Positions 19,127 through 30,639 of a stretch of DNA of 64,000 nucleotides are shown here, piece by piece. The DNA lies in the NCBI RefSeq assembly GCF_004197395.1, contig NZ_SELS01000031.1, positions 28,597 to 92,596 on the forward strand, given 5' to 3'. Each line of letters starts with the position of its first letter. The stretch's first letter is position 1. The DNA comes from Paraburkholderia sp. UYCP14C. GTDB lineage: Bacteria; Pseudomonadota; Gammaproteobacteria; Burkholderiales; Burkholderiaceae. Under the pieces are notes generated by a model. It was not told the origin of the DNA and ran no database searches. It was given only the letters and a program-made list of their open reading frames with translations. Position numbers and translations under genes: made by a program.

Positions 19127-20158
19127 ATGAAAGCCACACGAATCTTCCGCCGGCCGCGCGTGCTTATCGTAGGATGCGGCGACGTCGGCATGCGCTGCGT
19201 GCCGCTGTTGCGGCCGCGCGCGCACGTGTTCGCGTTGACGAGCCATGCCGCGCGCTGCGATGAGTTGCGCGCCGCGGGTGTGACGCCGCTCGTCGGCGAT
19301 CTCGACGCGCGCCGCAGTCTCAAACGACTCGCGCGCCTCGCGCCGACGGTGCTGCATCTCGCGCCGCCACAGAAGTCCGGCGACGACGACCGGCGCACTC
19401 GCGCGCTGCTTGCGACGCTGGGTGCCGCGGGCCGCATGCACGCTCGCGCGGCGAGGTCGTCCGTCGCGCCCATCGCGCGATTGCGCCGTACGCGCGCTTC
19501 AGGTCTGGACGCTGAAACACCCGATATTGTACCCGACGGGGTGCGCCGAACCGGTGCTCCGAGCGCACCCGTGCGCATCGTTTACGCGAGCACGACGGGC
19601 GTCTACGGCGATTGCGGCGGCGCGTGGATCGACGAAACGCGCGCGACGCAGCCCGCGAATGCGCGCGCCAAACGTCGCGTGTCGGCCGAGCGGCAGTTGC
19701 GGCGTGCGACCGCGCGCGGCAGCGTCGCCGCGAGCATCGCGCGGATTCCGGGCATCTATGCGCGCAACCGTCTGCCGCTTGCGCGGCTCGAAAAAGGCAC
19801 GCCGGCGCTCGTCGATGCCGACGACGTCTATACGAACCACATCCACGCCGACGACCTCGCCGCGATCCTCGTGCGACTCGCCACGCATGGCCGGCCCGCG
19901 CGCGCACTGCACGCGTCCGACGATTCGGCGCTGAAAATGGGAGAGTATTTCGACGTGGTCGCCGACGCGTTCGGGCTCGCGCGAGCGCCGCGCATCACGC
20001 GCGAGCAGGCGGAGCAGCAGATCGATCCGATGCTGCTGTCGTTCATGCGCGAGTCGCGCCGGCTCGTGAACCGGCGTCTGAAGGAAGAATTGCGGGTGCG
20101 TCTGCGCTATCCGAGCGTCGACGATTTTTTGCGCGAAGCGAGCGGGAAGGGCGGCTAA
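19127..20158 (+). CDS. NAD-dependent epimerase/dehydratase-like (extended SDR) protein
   Basis: This 343-aa protein has an N-terminal Rossmann motif VLIVGCGDVGMRC, a central VYASTTGVYGDC that contains the extended-SDR Ser/Tyr region, and the late NHIHADDLAAIL segment. The layout resembles the YeeZ/SDR_a5 group of epimerase-like proteins, whose substrates are largely unknown. The YxxxK active-site lysine is not obvious, so it may bind NAD(P) without being a classic epimerase. The middle (115-175) is Arg/Ala-rich and poorly conserved. The start at 19127 directly follows a -10-like box. Confidence 0.75.
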   Translation: MKATRIFRRPRVLIVGCGDVGMRCVPLLRPRAHVFALTSHAARCDELRAAGVTPLVGDLDARRSLKRLARLAPTVLHLAPPQKSGDDDRRTRALLATLGAAGRMHARAARSSVAPIARLRRTRASGLDAETPDIVPDGVRRTGAPSAPVRIVYASTTGVYGDCGGAWIDETRATQPANARAKRRVSAERQLRRATARGSVAASIARIPGIYARNRLPLARLEKGTPALVDADDVYTNHIHADDLAAILVRLATHGRPARALHASDDSALKMGEYFDVVADAFGLARAPRITREQAEQQIDPMLLSFMRESRRLVNRRLKEELRVRLRYPSVDDFLREASGKGG

Positions 20159-20290
20159 GGCGCAGCGGCCGACACGGCCAGCAGCAGAAGGAAAATACCG
20201 CCTCGCGAGGCCGCGCTGCCCCGAAACGAACCGTATCCCCCGCACCGCATTAATGCGCCGCGCAAAACGGGCCGCGCGGTCCAACAGGCA

Positions 20291-20479
20291 TCAGGTCAGC
20301 GCCGGCAGCATTTCCAGCAACAGGAAGCACAGCATGCCGCCGATCAGCGCGCCGATCAGATTCGGGTGGTACTTATGCCGCAGCCGCATGACGATCAGCG
20401 ATCCGCCGACCAGCAGCAGCGCAAAGCAGATAAACGCAATCATCGCGTGCGAAAACGCCATCGTGCCGTCGATATGCAT
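20291..20479 (-). CDS. Small two-helix membrane protein of unknown function
   Basis: The 62-aa product begins MHIDGTMAFSHAMIA and has two hydrophobic segments (about 9-30 and 39-60) joined by a basic loop RLRHKYHP. The start at 20479 is supported by AAGGAGG seven bases upstream. Conservation cannot be judged here, but the strong ribosome site and clean hairpin topology favour a real gene. No function can be assigned. Confidence 0.65.
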   Translation of the reverse strand: MHIDGTMAFSHAMIAFICFALLLVGGSLIVMRLRHKYHPNLIGALIGGMLCFLLLEMLPALT

Positions 20480-20647
20480 GGCGCCCCTCCTTGAAACCTT
20501 TGTAGTCGTTTGTTTAGACGAGTATAGGGCGACATGTAAGGAACGGCATGCTGCACCGCAGCGGCCTATGTGCGATGCACCACAATGCACGCGGGCTTTC
20601 TCCGGCGCATCAAGGGCTTAGGCTGGCACTCGCTGCGCGCTAGTCGC

Positions 20648-21358
20648 TTAGCCGGTCCGCAGCGCGGCGAGGCCCGTTTCGTCGAGCCATTGCCATGCGC
20701 CGGGCGCGAGCGTCGCGGGCAGAGCGAGCCCGCCGATCCGCTCGCGATGCAGCGCCTCGCAGCGGTTGCCCGAGGCCGCGATCATCCGCTTGACCTGGTG
20801 GTATTTGCCTTCGAGCACCGTGAGCGCGAGCGTGTGAGTGTCGCGCGCCTCTGCGTCGAGCGCGGCGCTCGGCTTCGTTTCGCCGTGCAACAGCACGCCG
20901 TCGCGTAGCGCGGCGAGCTGCGCGTCGTCGAGCGGATAGCGGGTGGTCGCGACATAGAGCTTCGGCACCTTGCGTTTCGGCGAGGTGAACTGATGCACGA
21001 ACTTGCCGTCGTCGGAGAGCAGCAGCAGACCCGTGGTGTCCTGATCAAGACGGCCGACGCACTGCACGCCGCGCTCGGCGAACTGCGGCGGCAGCAGGCT
21101 GAACACGCTCAGATGATGCTGCGGATCGCGCGAGCATTCGTAGCCGACCGGCTTGTTCAGCAGCAGATACGCGTGCTCGCGATACGGCCATTCGACGCCG
21201 TCGACGCTGAATCGCAACGCGCCGCTATCGATAGCGAAATCGGCATCGGCATCGGTGCAGATAACACCGTCGACGCCGACGCGGCCGTCGCCGATCAGCG
21301 CGCGGCATTGGCGGCGCGAACCGAAACCTTGAGTAAAGAGAATGCTTTCGAGATTCAT
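20648..21358 (-). CDS. 16S rRNA pseudouridine synthase, RsuA family
   Basis: The RsuA/RluB/E/F family isomerises specific uridines in rRNA; this length (236 aa) and order fit RsuA, which modifies 16S U516. An S4-like N-terminal domain (FTQGFGSRRQCRALIGDGRV) precedes the catalytic domain. The active-site Asp lies in GRLDQDTTGLLLLS, and KYHQVKRM is the conserved late motif. The start is the ATG at 21358; longer in-frame readings are low-complexity and overlap the divergent MFS gene. Confidence 0.85.
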   Translation of the reverse strand: MNLESILFTQGFGSRRQCRALIGDGRVGVDGVICTDADADFAIDSGALRFSVDGVEWPYREHAYLLLNKPVGYECSRDPQHHLSVFSLLPPQFAERGVQCVGRLDQDTTGLLLLSDDGKFVHQFTSPKRKVPKLYVATTRYPLDDAQLAALRDGVLLHGETKPSAALDAEARDTHTLALTVLEGKYHQVKRMIAASGNRCEALHRERIGGLALPATLAPGAWQWLDETGLAALRTG

Positions 21359-21452
21359 GGCGAGCGAAGAATAACACCGCAAGAAGCGGAGCGCCCCGCC
21401 AGCCCCGAGCGCCGACGATGAATACCTCACGTCAAACCTCGGGAGTGCATCG

Positions 21453-22727
21453 ATGTCCGCCACGTCTTCGTCTTCATCGTCTTCGCCTTCGTCTTCCAGC
21501 GCGCAACGACTACCCCGCGCATTCCAGCGTCTCGCCTGGTCGAACCTGTGCGCGCAATCGGCCGAGCAGATCAGTCTCGCCGCCGCGCCGCTCGTCGCGG
21601 TGTTCGCGCTCGGCGCCAACGCGCGCGACACCGGTCTGCTGCAAACCGCGCAGACGCTGCCGTTCCTGTTGCTGTCGATGCCGCTCGGCGTCTGGGCCGA
21701 TCGCCGTTCGCGCCGCGTGCTGATGACGCTCGCCGAAAGCGTGCGTGTCTGCGCGATGCTGTGCGTGCTGCTGCTGGTGCTCACGCATGCGCTGAGCCTG
21801 CCGCTACTCGCCGCGCTCGGCTTCGTCGCCGCGACGGGCACGGTTGCCTACAACGTGGCGGCGCCGTCGCTGGTGCCGTCGATCGTGCCGCGCGAGGCCT
21901 ATGCGAACGCGAATGGCCGGCTCGAACTCGCGCGCAGCGTCGCGTACTCGGCGGGTCCGGCGTTGGGCGGCGTGCTGGTCGGCTGGATCGGCGCGGGCTG
22001 GGCGTATGGCGGCGCGGCGATGTTGTCCGCGTTCGCGGTCGCGTTGCTCGCGGGCTTGCGCGAGCCGCCGCGAGCGGCCGCGCCGCGGCGCCACTTCATG
22101 CTGGAGCTGCGCGACGGCACGCGCTTCGTGCTGCGCGATCCGCTGTTGCTGCCGATGCTGCTCACCGCCGTGTTCTTCAATCTCGGCTTCTTCATCCTGC
22201 AGGCGGTCTACGTGCCGTACGCGGTGCATCGGCTCGGGCTCGATGCCTCGGCGGTCGGCGTGACGCTCGGCGCGTACGGTGTCGGCATGGTCTGCGGCGC
22301 GCTCGCCGCGCCCGCGATCGCGCGGCGTCTCGCGTTCGGGCGTCTGCTGATCATCGGGCCGTCGTGCGGCCTGCTCGCGTCGCTCGTGATGGCGGCGACG
22401 CTCATCGCGCCATCGTTCTGGCTCGCGCTCGCGAGCTTCTTCCTGCTCGGCGCGGGACCGATCCTGTGGGTCGTCGGCTCGACCACGCTGCGTCAGGCGA
22501 TCACACCCGAACGGATGATCGGCCGCGTGTCCGCGCTGATCAGCACCGCCACCTACGGCGCGCGGCCGGTGGGCGCGCTGCTCGGCGCCGTCCTCAGCGC
22601 GCGCTGGAGCATCGACCTGTGCCTCGTCGCGGCGTCGTTCGCGTTCATGGTGCAGGCGCTGATCATCGTGATGTCGCCGGCGGCGCGGCTCACGGGCATT
22701 CCCGAGCAGAGCGCGGCGGCATGCTGA
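21453..22727 (+). CDS. MFS transporter, EntS-like exporter family
   Basis: This 424-aa inner-membrane protein has about 12 hydrophobic helices. The major-facilitator loop between helices 2 and 3 reads GVWADRRSRRVLM. The sequence fits the MFS_3 group (enterobactin exporter EntS and related efflux proteins); the substrate is unknown. The N-terminus (3-16) is a nearly pure serine tract encoded by TCG/TCT/TCA repeats, which is unusual and could vary by slippage. A gene-free regulatory region with palindromes follows. Confidence 0.82.
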   Translation: MSATSSSSSSSPSSSSAQRLPRAFQRLAWSNLCAQSAEQISLAAAPLVAVFALGANARDTGLLQTAQTLPFLLLSMPLGVWADRRSRRVLMTLAESVRVCAMLCVLLLVLTHALSLPLLAALGFVAATGTVAYNVAAPSLVPSIVPREAYANANGRLELARSVAYSAGPALGGVLVGWIGAGWAYGGAAMLSAFAVALLAGLREPPRAAAPRRHFMLELRDGTRFVLRDPLLLPMLLTAVFFNLGFFILQAVYVPYAVHRLGLDASAVGVTLGAYGVGMVCGALAAPAIARRLAFGRLLIIGPSCGLLASLVMAATLIAPSFWLALASFFLLGAGPILWVVGSTTLRQAITPERMIGRVSALISTATYGARPVGALLGAVLSARWSIDLCLVAASFAFMVQALIIVMSPAARLTGIPEQSAAAC

Positions 22728-22774
22728 TGACGGCACGCGGCACGCGGCACGCAAAGAGGCCCCCAATCGCCCCG

Positions 22775-22911
22775 ATGAAAATGGATTTTCATCGGGGTGC
22801 GGCATGCGCGAATGCTGAACTCCCTTGTCTGAAGGGCTTTGGTCGGTGAAAACCCTCGAATTATGAAAATGAATTTTTTTCGGCGCGTGTTTCATGTAAA
22901 TATAATTTCAT
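22775..22911 (+). promoter_or_regulatory. Three 18-bp palindromic operators upstream of the RpiR gene
   Basis: Site 1 (22775-22792) reads ATGAAAATGGATTTTCAT and is a perfect palindrome except the central GG; flanking bases extend it to 12-bp arms. Site 2 (22863-22880) is ATGAAAATGAATTTTTTT, two mismatches in the right arm. Site 3 (22894-22911) is ATGTAAATATAATTTCAT and contains a perfect TATAAT at 22901-22906, a probable -10 box. Sites 2 and 3 are 31 bp apart, about three helical turns. They probably bind the downstream RpiR regulator; this is inferred from position and symmetry. Confidence 0.65.
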
Positions 22912-22947
22912 CCAGTTCACCTAGAACAACCGCGCCTGTCCGCTCGC

Positions 22948-24039
22948 ATGATCCATCACCCGTCCGCTGTGTCGAACCCCGCCGAGCAGGCCATCGCCGC
23001 GCGCATCACCGCCGCGATGCCGACGCTCACGCCGATCCACCAGCGCATGGGCGAGTACGTGCTGGCCAATCTGTTCCGCGCGGCGACGATGCGCATCGAC
23101 GAACTCGCGAGCGTGGTCGGTGCGTCGGTCGCGAGCGCGAATCGCTTTGCGCGCGCGCTCGGCTTCGACGGTTATCCGCAGTTCCGCGAGGCGCTCGTGC
23201 GTGGCTTCGAGGCGACGCTCGCGCCGGTCGAGCGGCTGCGCAGCGCGCAGGAAACGCTCGCGGCCGGTGACGATCTGATCGACGCGTCGCTCGAGCAGGC
23301 CGCCAACAATCTGCATGCGACGCGCACGTCGATCGATCGCGCGACTGCCGACGCCGCCGTCGACGCGATCATCGCCGCGCGCCGCGTATTCGTGATCGGC
23401 TTCGGCGCCAGCGCCTTTCTCGCGGGCCTGATGGAGCACGGGCTGCTGCCGTATCACGACAACGTGCATTCGCTCGCGCTGAACGGCGGACCGTCGCATG
23501 CGGCGCGGCACCTGGTGGGTTCCGGCGCGGGAGATCTAGTGATCGGCATCGCGTTTCCGCGCTATGTCGAGGACACGATCGAGTTGGCGCGCCGCGCCTC
23601 CGAACGCGGCGCGCGCGTGCTCGCACTCACCGACGGTCCGCGCTCGCCGCTCGTGCGATTCGCGGACCTGGCGCTGTATGTCCGCACCGACCGGCGTCTC
23701 GCGTCGAATGCCGATTCGGCCGTGCTCGCGGTGATCGAGGCGTTGTGCGACGCGGTCGCGTATCGCGCGCAACGCTCGGTCAAGGCGGCCGCCGAGGTCA
23801 GCGAGTTCGTGCTGCCGTGGCTGTTCGATCCGCAGTCCGGCGCAGGCGGTGCCGCGCAGGAGCCTGTTCGTGCCGCGAGCAAAGCCGTGCGCGCGAAGTC
23901 TGCGAAGCCCAAAACCGGCGACGGCGCAAAGGCCGACAGCACTCGAGCCAAACGCGTGAAAGCCACGGACACCGAAGCAAAAGCCATCACGGCAGCCCGC
24001 ATTCCCCGCAACAATCGCACTCCACGATCCAAACGATGA
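22948..24039 (+). CDS. MurR/RpiR family transcriptional regulator
   Basis: This 363-aa regulator has an N-terminal RpiR helix-turn-helix domain (about 10-85, with MRIDELASVVGASVASANRFARALGF split over two helices). A SIS sugar/amino-sugar-binding domain follows (about 130-270, VFVIGFGASAFLAG). Family members sense phosphosugars or cell-wall sugars. The last 60 or so residues are an unusual Lys/Arg/Ala-rich tail not part of either domain. The TGA overlaps the next gene's ATG, so regulator and peptidase are coupled. Three palindromes upstream, one over the -10 box, suggest autorepression. Confidence 0.88.
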   Translation: MIHHPSAVSNPAEQAIAARITAAMPTLTPIHQRMGEYVLANLFRAATMRIDELASVVGASVASANRFARALGFDGYPQFREALVRGFEATLAPVERLRSAQETLAAGDDLIDASLEQAANNLHATRTSIDRATADAAVDAIIAARRVFVIGFGASAFLAGLMEHGLLPYHDNVHSLALNGGPSHAARHLVGSGAGDLVIGIAFPRYVEDTIELARRASERGARVLALTDGPRSPLVRFADLALYVRTDRRLASNADSAVLAVIEALCDAVAYRAQRSVKAAAEVSEFVLPWLFDPQSGAGGAAQEPVRAASKAVRAKSAKPKTGDGAKADSTRAKRVKATDTEAKAITAARIPRNNRTPRSKR

Positions 24040-25025
24040 ACTCCAACGCAGTCATTGCCATTCACGGCGGGGCAGGGACGATCCTGCGCACGTCGATGTC
24101 AGCCAGCGCCGAAGCTGACTATCACGCGGCGCTCAACGCGGTGCTGAGCGCCGGCCAGCGCGTGCTCGCCGATGGCGGCAGCGCGCTCGACGCGGTCAGC
24201 GAAGCGGTACGGCTGCTCGAAGACTGCGCGCTCTTCAACGCGGGCCACGGCGCGGTCTACACCGCGGCCGGCACGCACGAGCTCGACGCCGCGATCATGG
24301 ACGGCCGCACGCTCGACGCGGGCGCGATCTGCTGCGTGAAGCGCGTGCGCAATCCGATTCTGGCCGCGCGCCGCGTGCTCGAGCGCAGCGACCACGTGCT
24401 GTTCACCGGTGAAGGCGCGGAAGCGTTCGCGATCGCGCAGGGGCTCGAATTCGTCGATAACAGCTACTTCGATACCGACGCGCGCTATCGTCAATGGCAG
24501 CTCGCGCGCGAGCAGCAGCGCCCGATGCTCGATCACGACGCCGCGACGCTCGCGTCCACCGCGTCGAATAACGACGACCCGATGCCGCACGAACCGATCG
24601 ATCCGAACCGCAAGTTCGGCACCGTCGGCGCGGTCGCGCTCGACCGCCACGGGCATCTCGCCGCGGCGACCTCGACGGGCGGCGTCACCAACAAGCAGGT
24701 GGGCCGCGTCGGCGACACGCCGCTGATCGGCGCGGGCTGCTACGCGGACGACGCGACCTGCGCGGTGTCGACCACCGGCTCCGGCGAGATGTTCATGCGC
24801 ATGGTCGCCGCCTACGACGTCGCCGCGCAGATGGCCTATCGCCAGGTCTCGCTCGAAGAGGCCGCGCACGATGTCGTGATGAACCGCCTGCCGAAGATCG
24901 ACGGACGCGGCGGCCTCGTCGCCGTCGACGCGCAGGGCAACGTCACGCTGTCGTTCAACACCGAAGGCATGTATCGCGGTTTCGCGCGGCTCGGCGAAGC
25001 GCCGGTGACGGCGATCTATCGCTAG
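24036..25025 (+). CDS. iaaA: Isoaspartyl peptidase/L-asparaginase (Ntn hydrolase)
   Basis: IaaA cleaves isoaspartyl dipeptides and asparagine. It is made as a precursor that self-cleaves to expose a threonine nucleophile. The 329-aa protein starts [11 protein letters not shown], has the [19 protein letters not shown] segment, and shows the cleavage site before Thr196 in [18 protein letters not shown] and [13 protein letters not shown] follow. It overlaps the RpiR stop by ATGA and is 70 bp upstream of the gsiA-like gene. The iaaA-gsiABCD order matches the E. coli operon. Confidence 0.92.
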   Translation: MNSNAVIAIHGGAGTILRTSMSASAEADYHAALNAVLSAGQRVLADGGSALDAVSEAVRLLEDCALFNAGHGAVYTAAGTHELDAAIMDGRTLDAGAICCVKRVRNPILAARRVLERSDHVLFTGEGAEAFAIAQGLEFVDNSYFDTDARYRQWQLAREQQRPMLDHDAATLASTASNNDDPMPHEPIDPNRKFGTVGAVALDRHGHLAAATSTGGVTNKQVGRVGDTPLIGAGCYADDATCAVSTTGSGEMFMRMVAAYDVAAQMAYRQVSLEEAAHDVVMNRLPKIDGRGGLVAVDAQGNVTLSFNTEGMYRGFARLGEAPVTAIYR

Positions 25026-25095
25026 CCGCCGGCGCGCGTCGCCACCTTGCCGCAGCCCCGTTAGCCGCGTTCGCATTCAAAGCAAAGGAATCACC

Positions 25096-27018
<1,923 letters not shown>

Positions 27019-27126
27019 GCGAAGCGTCGCACCGCGTGGGAGTTGATCGACCTGAAGCAGCACCCACAGCACCAGCCAACCATAACGACCCTGTCACACC
27101 CTTAACTCGCAGCCTGGAGCAACCTC

Positions 27127-28689
27127 ATGAACCTGCTGTTCCCGTCCTCTCCGTTTCGTTTGCGCGCGCTCGTCAGCGGCGGCGCGGTGGTGTTCGCGAT
27201 GCTCGCGGGCAATCTGGCGCACGCCGAAACCACGGCCGTGATGGCCGTCGCGTCGACCTTCACGTCGCTCGATCCGTACGACGCGAACGACACGCTGTCG
27301 CAGGCAGTCGCGAAGTCGTTCTACCAGGGGCTGTTCGGCTTCGACAAGGACATGAAGCTCGGCAACGTGCTCGCCGACAGCTATGAGGCGAGCCCCGACG
27401 CGCGCGTCTATACGATCAAGCTGCGCCATGGCGTGAAGTTCCAGGACGGCACCGACTTCAACGCGGCGGCCGTGAAAGCGAACTTCGACCGCGTGACCGA
27501 TCCGGCCAACAAGCTGAAGCGCTACAACATGTTCAGCCGCATCGAGAAGACCGAAGTGGTCGATCCGTACACGGTGCGCATTACGCTGAAGGCGCCGTTC
27601 TCGGCGTTCGTCAACGTGCTCGCGCATCCGTCGGCGGTGATGATCTCGCCGGACGCACTGAAGAAGTACGGCAAGGACATCGGGTTTCATCCGGTCGGCA
27701 CAGGTCCGTTCGAACTCGTCAAGTGGGACCCGGCCGGCGACCTGACCGTGAAGAAGTTCGACGGCTACTGGAAGAAGGGTTATCCGAAGATCGATGCGAT
27801 CGACTGGAAGCCGGTCGTCGACAACAACACGCGCGCCGCGCTGATGCGCACCGGCGAAGCGGACTTCGCATTCCAGGTGCCGTTCGAGCAGGCCGCGCAA
27901 CTGCAGTCGAGCCCGAAGGTCGATCTGATCGCGGCGCCGTCGATCATCGAGCGCTACATCAGCATGAACATGAACCAGAAGCCGTTCGACAACCCGAAGG
28001 TGCGCGAAGCGCTGAACTATGCGGTCAACAAGGAAGCGCTGACCAAGGTTGCGTTCGCCGGTTACGCGACGCCGGCCGACGGCGTGGTGCCGCAGGGCGT
28101 CGACTATGCGGTCAAGCTCGGCCCCTGGCCGTACGATCCGGCGAAGGCGCGTGCACTGCTGAAGGAAGCGGGCTATCCGAACGGTTTCGAAACGACGCTG
28201 TGGTCCGCGTATAACTACTCGACCGCGCAGAAGGTGATCCAGTTCGTGCAGCAGCAGCTCGCGCAGGTCGGCATCAAGGCAAGCGTCGAGGCGCTCGAAG
28301 CGGGGCAGCGCGTCGCCAAGGTCGAAAGCGCGCAGGACCCGGCGACCGCGCCGGTGCGCATGTACTACGCGGGCTGGTCGTCGTCGACCGGCGAGGCGGA
28401 CTGGGCGATCAGCCCGCTGCTCGCCGGCTACTCGATCCCGCCGAAGATGGTCAACACGTCGTACTACAAGAGCGACGCGGTCGACAACGATCTGAAGCAG
28501 GCCCTCGAAACCACCGACCGCACGCAGAAGGCCACGCTCTACACCGATGCGCAGAAGCGCATCTGGGCCGACGCGCCGTGGATCTTCCTCGTCAAGGAGA
28601 AGGTCGTGTATGCGCGCAGCAAGCGTCTGTCGGGCGCTTACGTCGCGCCGGACGGCTCGTTCAACTTCGACGAGATCGCGATCAAGTGA
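27127..28689 (+). CDS. gsiB: Peptide ABC transporter, periplasmic substrate-binding protein (GsiB-like)
   Basis: This 520-aa family 5 solute-binding protein delivers peptides, possibly glutathione, to the GsiCD permease. A Sec signal peptide ends at Ala33 (AHA before ET). Family landmarks are [20 protein letters not shown], the [16 protein letters not shown] segment and the [25 protein letters not shown] split around residue 280. It sits 108 bp after the ATPase gene and is followed by the two permeases. The ligand may instead be an isoaspartyl, D-amino acid or murein peptide, given the neighbouring peptidases. Confidence 0.9.
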   Translation: MNLLFPSSPFRLRALVSGGAVVFAMLAGNLAHAETTAVMAVASTFTSLDPYDANDTLSQAVAKSFYQGLFGFDKDMKLGNVLADSYEASPDARVYTIKLRHGVKFQDGTDFNAAAVKANFDRVTDPANKLKRYNMFSRIEKTEVVDPYTVRITLKAPFSAFVNVLAHPSAVMISPDALKKYGKDIGFHPVGTGPFELVKWDPAGDLTVKKFDGYWKKGYPKIDAIDWKPVVDNNTRAALMRTGEADFAFQVPFEQAAQLQSSPKVDLIAAPSIIERYISMNMNQKPFDNPKVREALNYAVNKEALTKVAFAGYATPADGVVPQGVDYAVKLGPWPYDPAKARALLKEAGYPNGFETTLWSAYNYSTAQKVIQFVQQQLAQVGIKASVEALEAGQRVAKVESAQDPATAPVRMYYAGWSSSTGEADWAISPLLAGYSIPPKMVNTSYYKSDAVDNDLKQALETTDRTQKATLYTDAQKRIWADAPWIFLVKEKVVYARSKRLSGAYVAPDGSFNFDEIAIK

Positions 28690-28805
28690 TGAGCTGACGA
28701 GGCGGCATGCGCAGGCGGCGGCTTACCCAGGCCGTCGCCGCGCACGCTGCTTCGTTGCCCGCCTCATTTGCCGCTCATCTGCCGCTCATTCGCCGGACTG
28801 GTTTC

Positions 28806-29726
28806 ATGCTGAACTTCCTCGTCAAACGACTCTTTGGCCTGCTGCCGACGCTCTTCATCGTCGCCGTGCTGGTGTTCCTGTTCGTGCATCTGCTGCCGGG
28901 CGATCCGGCGCGGCTCGCCGCCGGCCCCGAAGCGGACGAGGCGACCGTCACGCTGGTGCGCGCCGATCTCGGCCTCGACAAGCCGTTGCCGCAGCAGTTC
29001 GTGCGGTTCTTCTGGCGGATGGCGCACGGCGACTTCGGCATGTCGACACGCAGCAAGCGACCGGTGAGCCAGGAGATCGCGGAGCGCTTCTTCCCGACGC
29101 TGTGGCTGACCATCGCGAGCATGGTGTGGGCGGTCGTGATCGGCATGGCGATCGGCATCGCCTCGGCGGTGTGGCGCAACCGCTGGCCGGACCGTCTCGG
29201 CATGACGCTCGCGGTATCGGGCATTTCGTTTCCGGCGTTCGCGCTCGGCATGCTGCTGATGGAGATTTTCTCGGTGCAACTCGGCTGGCTGCCGATCGTC
29301 GGCGACGGTTCGTGGCGCAGCTACGTGCTCCCTTCGCTGACGCTCGGCGCGGCGGTCGCGGCCGTGATGGCGCGCTTTACGCGGGCCTCGTTCGTCGAGG
29401 TGCTGCACGAGGACTTCGTGCGCACCGCGCGTGCGAAGGGCGTGCCCGAGCGGCTCGTGATCGTCAAGCACTGCCTGCGCAACGCGCTGATTCCCGTCGT
29501 CACGATGATGGGTCTGCAGTTCGGCTTTCTGCTCGGCGGCTCGATCGTCGTCGAGGTGGTGTTCAACTGGCCGGGCCTGGGACAGTTGCTCGTCGATGCA
29601 GTGTCGATGCGCGACTATCCGATCATCCAGGCTTTGGTGCTGTTGTTCTCGCTCGAATTCATCATCATCAACCTGATCGTCGACGTGCTGTACGCGGTGA
29701 TCAACCCAACCATCCGTTTCAAGTGA
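28806..29726 (+). CDS. gsiC: Peptide ABC transporter, permease (GsiC-like)
   Basis: This 306-aa inner-membrane permease belongs to the DppB/OppB family. It has six hydrophobic helices, the N-terminal [17 protein letters not shown], the [10 protein letters not shown] motif and the cytoplasmic EAA-type loop [16 protein letters not shown]. The ATG at 28806 was chosen because it begins the conserved N-terminus; earlier in-frame residues are not family-like. It pairs with the next gene, seven bp downstream, to form the membrane channel. Confidence 0.9.
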   Translation: MLNFLVKRLFGLLPTLFIVAVLVFLFVHLLPGDPARLAAGPEADEATVTLVRADLGLDKPLPQQFVRFFWRMAHGDFGMSTRSKRPVSQEIAERFFPTLWLTIASMVWAVVIGMAIGIASAVWRNRWPDRLGMTLAVSGISFPAFALGMLLMEIFSVQLGWLPIVGDGSWRSYVLPSLTLGAAVAAVMARFTRASFVEVLHEDFVRTARAKGVPERLVIVKHCLRNALIPVVTMMGLQFGFLLGGSIVVEVVFNWPGLGQLLVDAVSMRDYPIIQALVLLFSLEFIIINLIVDVLYAVINPTIRFK

Positions 29727-29733
29727 GGCCCGC

Positions 29734-30639
29734 ATGAGCACCACCGCTACCGGGCCGAACGCGGCCAATCCCGCCGCCGCCGAACGCGCGATCCGCACGC
29801 CGTGGAGCGAGTTCTGGCGCAAGTTCCGCAAGCAGCATGTGGCGATGGCCGCCGGCGTGTTCGTGCTGCTGCTGATCGTGATCGCGATCATCGCGCCGCA
29901 CATCGTGCCGTACGACCCCGAAAACTTCTTCGACTACGACGCGCTGAACGCGGGGCCGTCGGCCGCGCACTGGTTCGGCGTCGATTCGCTGGGCCGCGAT
30001 ATTTTCAGCCGCATCCTCGTCGGTTCGCGCATTTCACTCGAGGCGGGCTTTCTGTCCGTTGCGATCGGCGCGGTGATCGGCACGTTCTTCGGTCTGCTCG
30101 CCGGTTACTACGAGGGCTGGTGGGATCGCATCACGATGCGCGTGGCCGACGTGCTGTTCGCATTCCCCGGCATTCTGCTCGCGATCGGCGTGGTCGCGAT
30201 TCTCGGCAACGGCATGATCAACGTGATCTGCGCGGTGGCGATCTTCAGCATCCCGGCGTTCGCGCGGCTCGTGCGCGGCAATACGCTGATGCTCAAGCAG
30301 CTTACCTATATCGAGGCGGCGCGCAGCATCGGCGCGTCGGACTGGACGATCATCATGCGGCACATTCTGCCGGGCACGATTTCATCGGTCGTCGTGTATC
30401 TGACGATGCGCATCGGCACCTCGATCATCACGGCGGCGAGCCTGTCGTTTCTCGGCCTGGGCGCGCAGCCGCCGACGCCGGAGTGGGGCGCGATGCTCAA
30501 CGAAGCACGCGCCGACATGGTGACCGCGCCGCACATCGCGCTGTTTCCGAGCCTCGCCATTTTTCTGACCGTGCTCGCGTTCAACCTGCTCGGCGACGGT
30601 CTGCGCGATGCGCTCGATCCGAAGCTGGACCGGCCATGA
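29734..30639 (+). CDS. gsiD: Peptide ABC transporter, permease (GsiD-like)
   Basis: This 301-aa DppC/OppC-type permease carries the N-terminal OppC segment ([20 protein letters not shown]), the periplasmic [17 protein letters not shown] motif, and the EAA loop [20 protein letters not shown]. It forms a heterodimer with the GsiC-like subunit. Its TGA overlaps the ATG of the DmpA-type peptidase gene, tying uptake to peptide breakdown. Confidence 0.9.
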   Translation: MSTTATGPNAANPAAAERAIRTPWSEFWRKFRKQHVAMAAGVFVLLLIVIAIIAPHIVPYDPENFFDYDALNAGPSAAHWFGVDSLGRDIFSRILVGSRISLEAGFLSVAIGAVIGTFFGLLAGYYEGWWDRITMRVADVLFAFPGILLAIGVVAILGNGMINVICAVAIFSIPAFARLVRGNTLMLKQLTYIEAARSIGASDWTIIMRHILPGTISSVVVYLTMRIGTSIITAASLSFLGLGAQPPTPEWGAMLNEARADMVTAPHIALFPSLAIFLTVLAFNLLGDGLRDALDPKLDRP

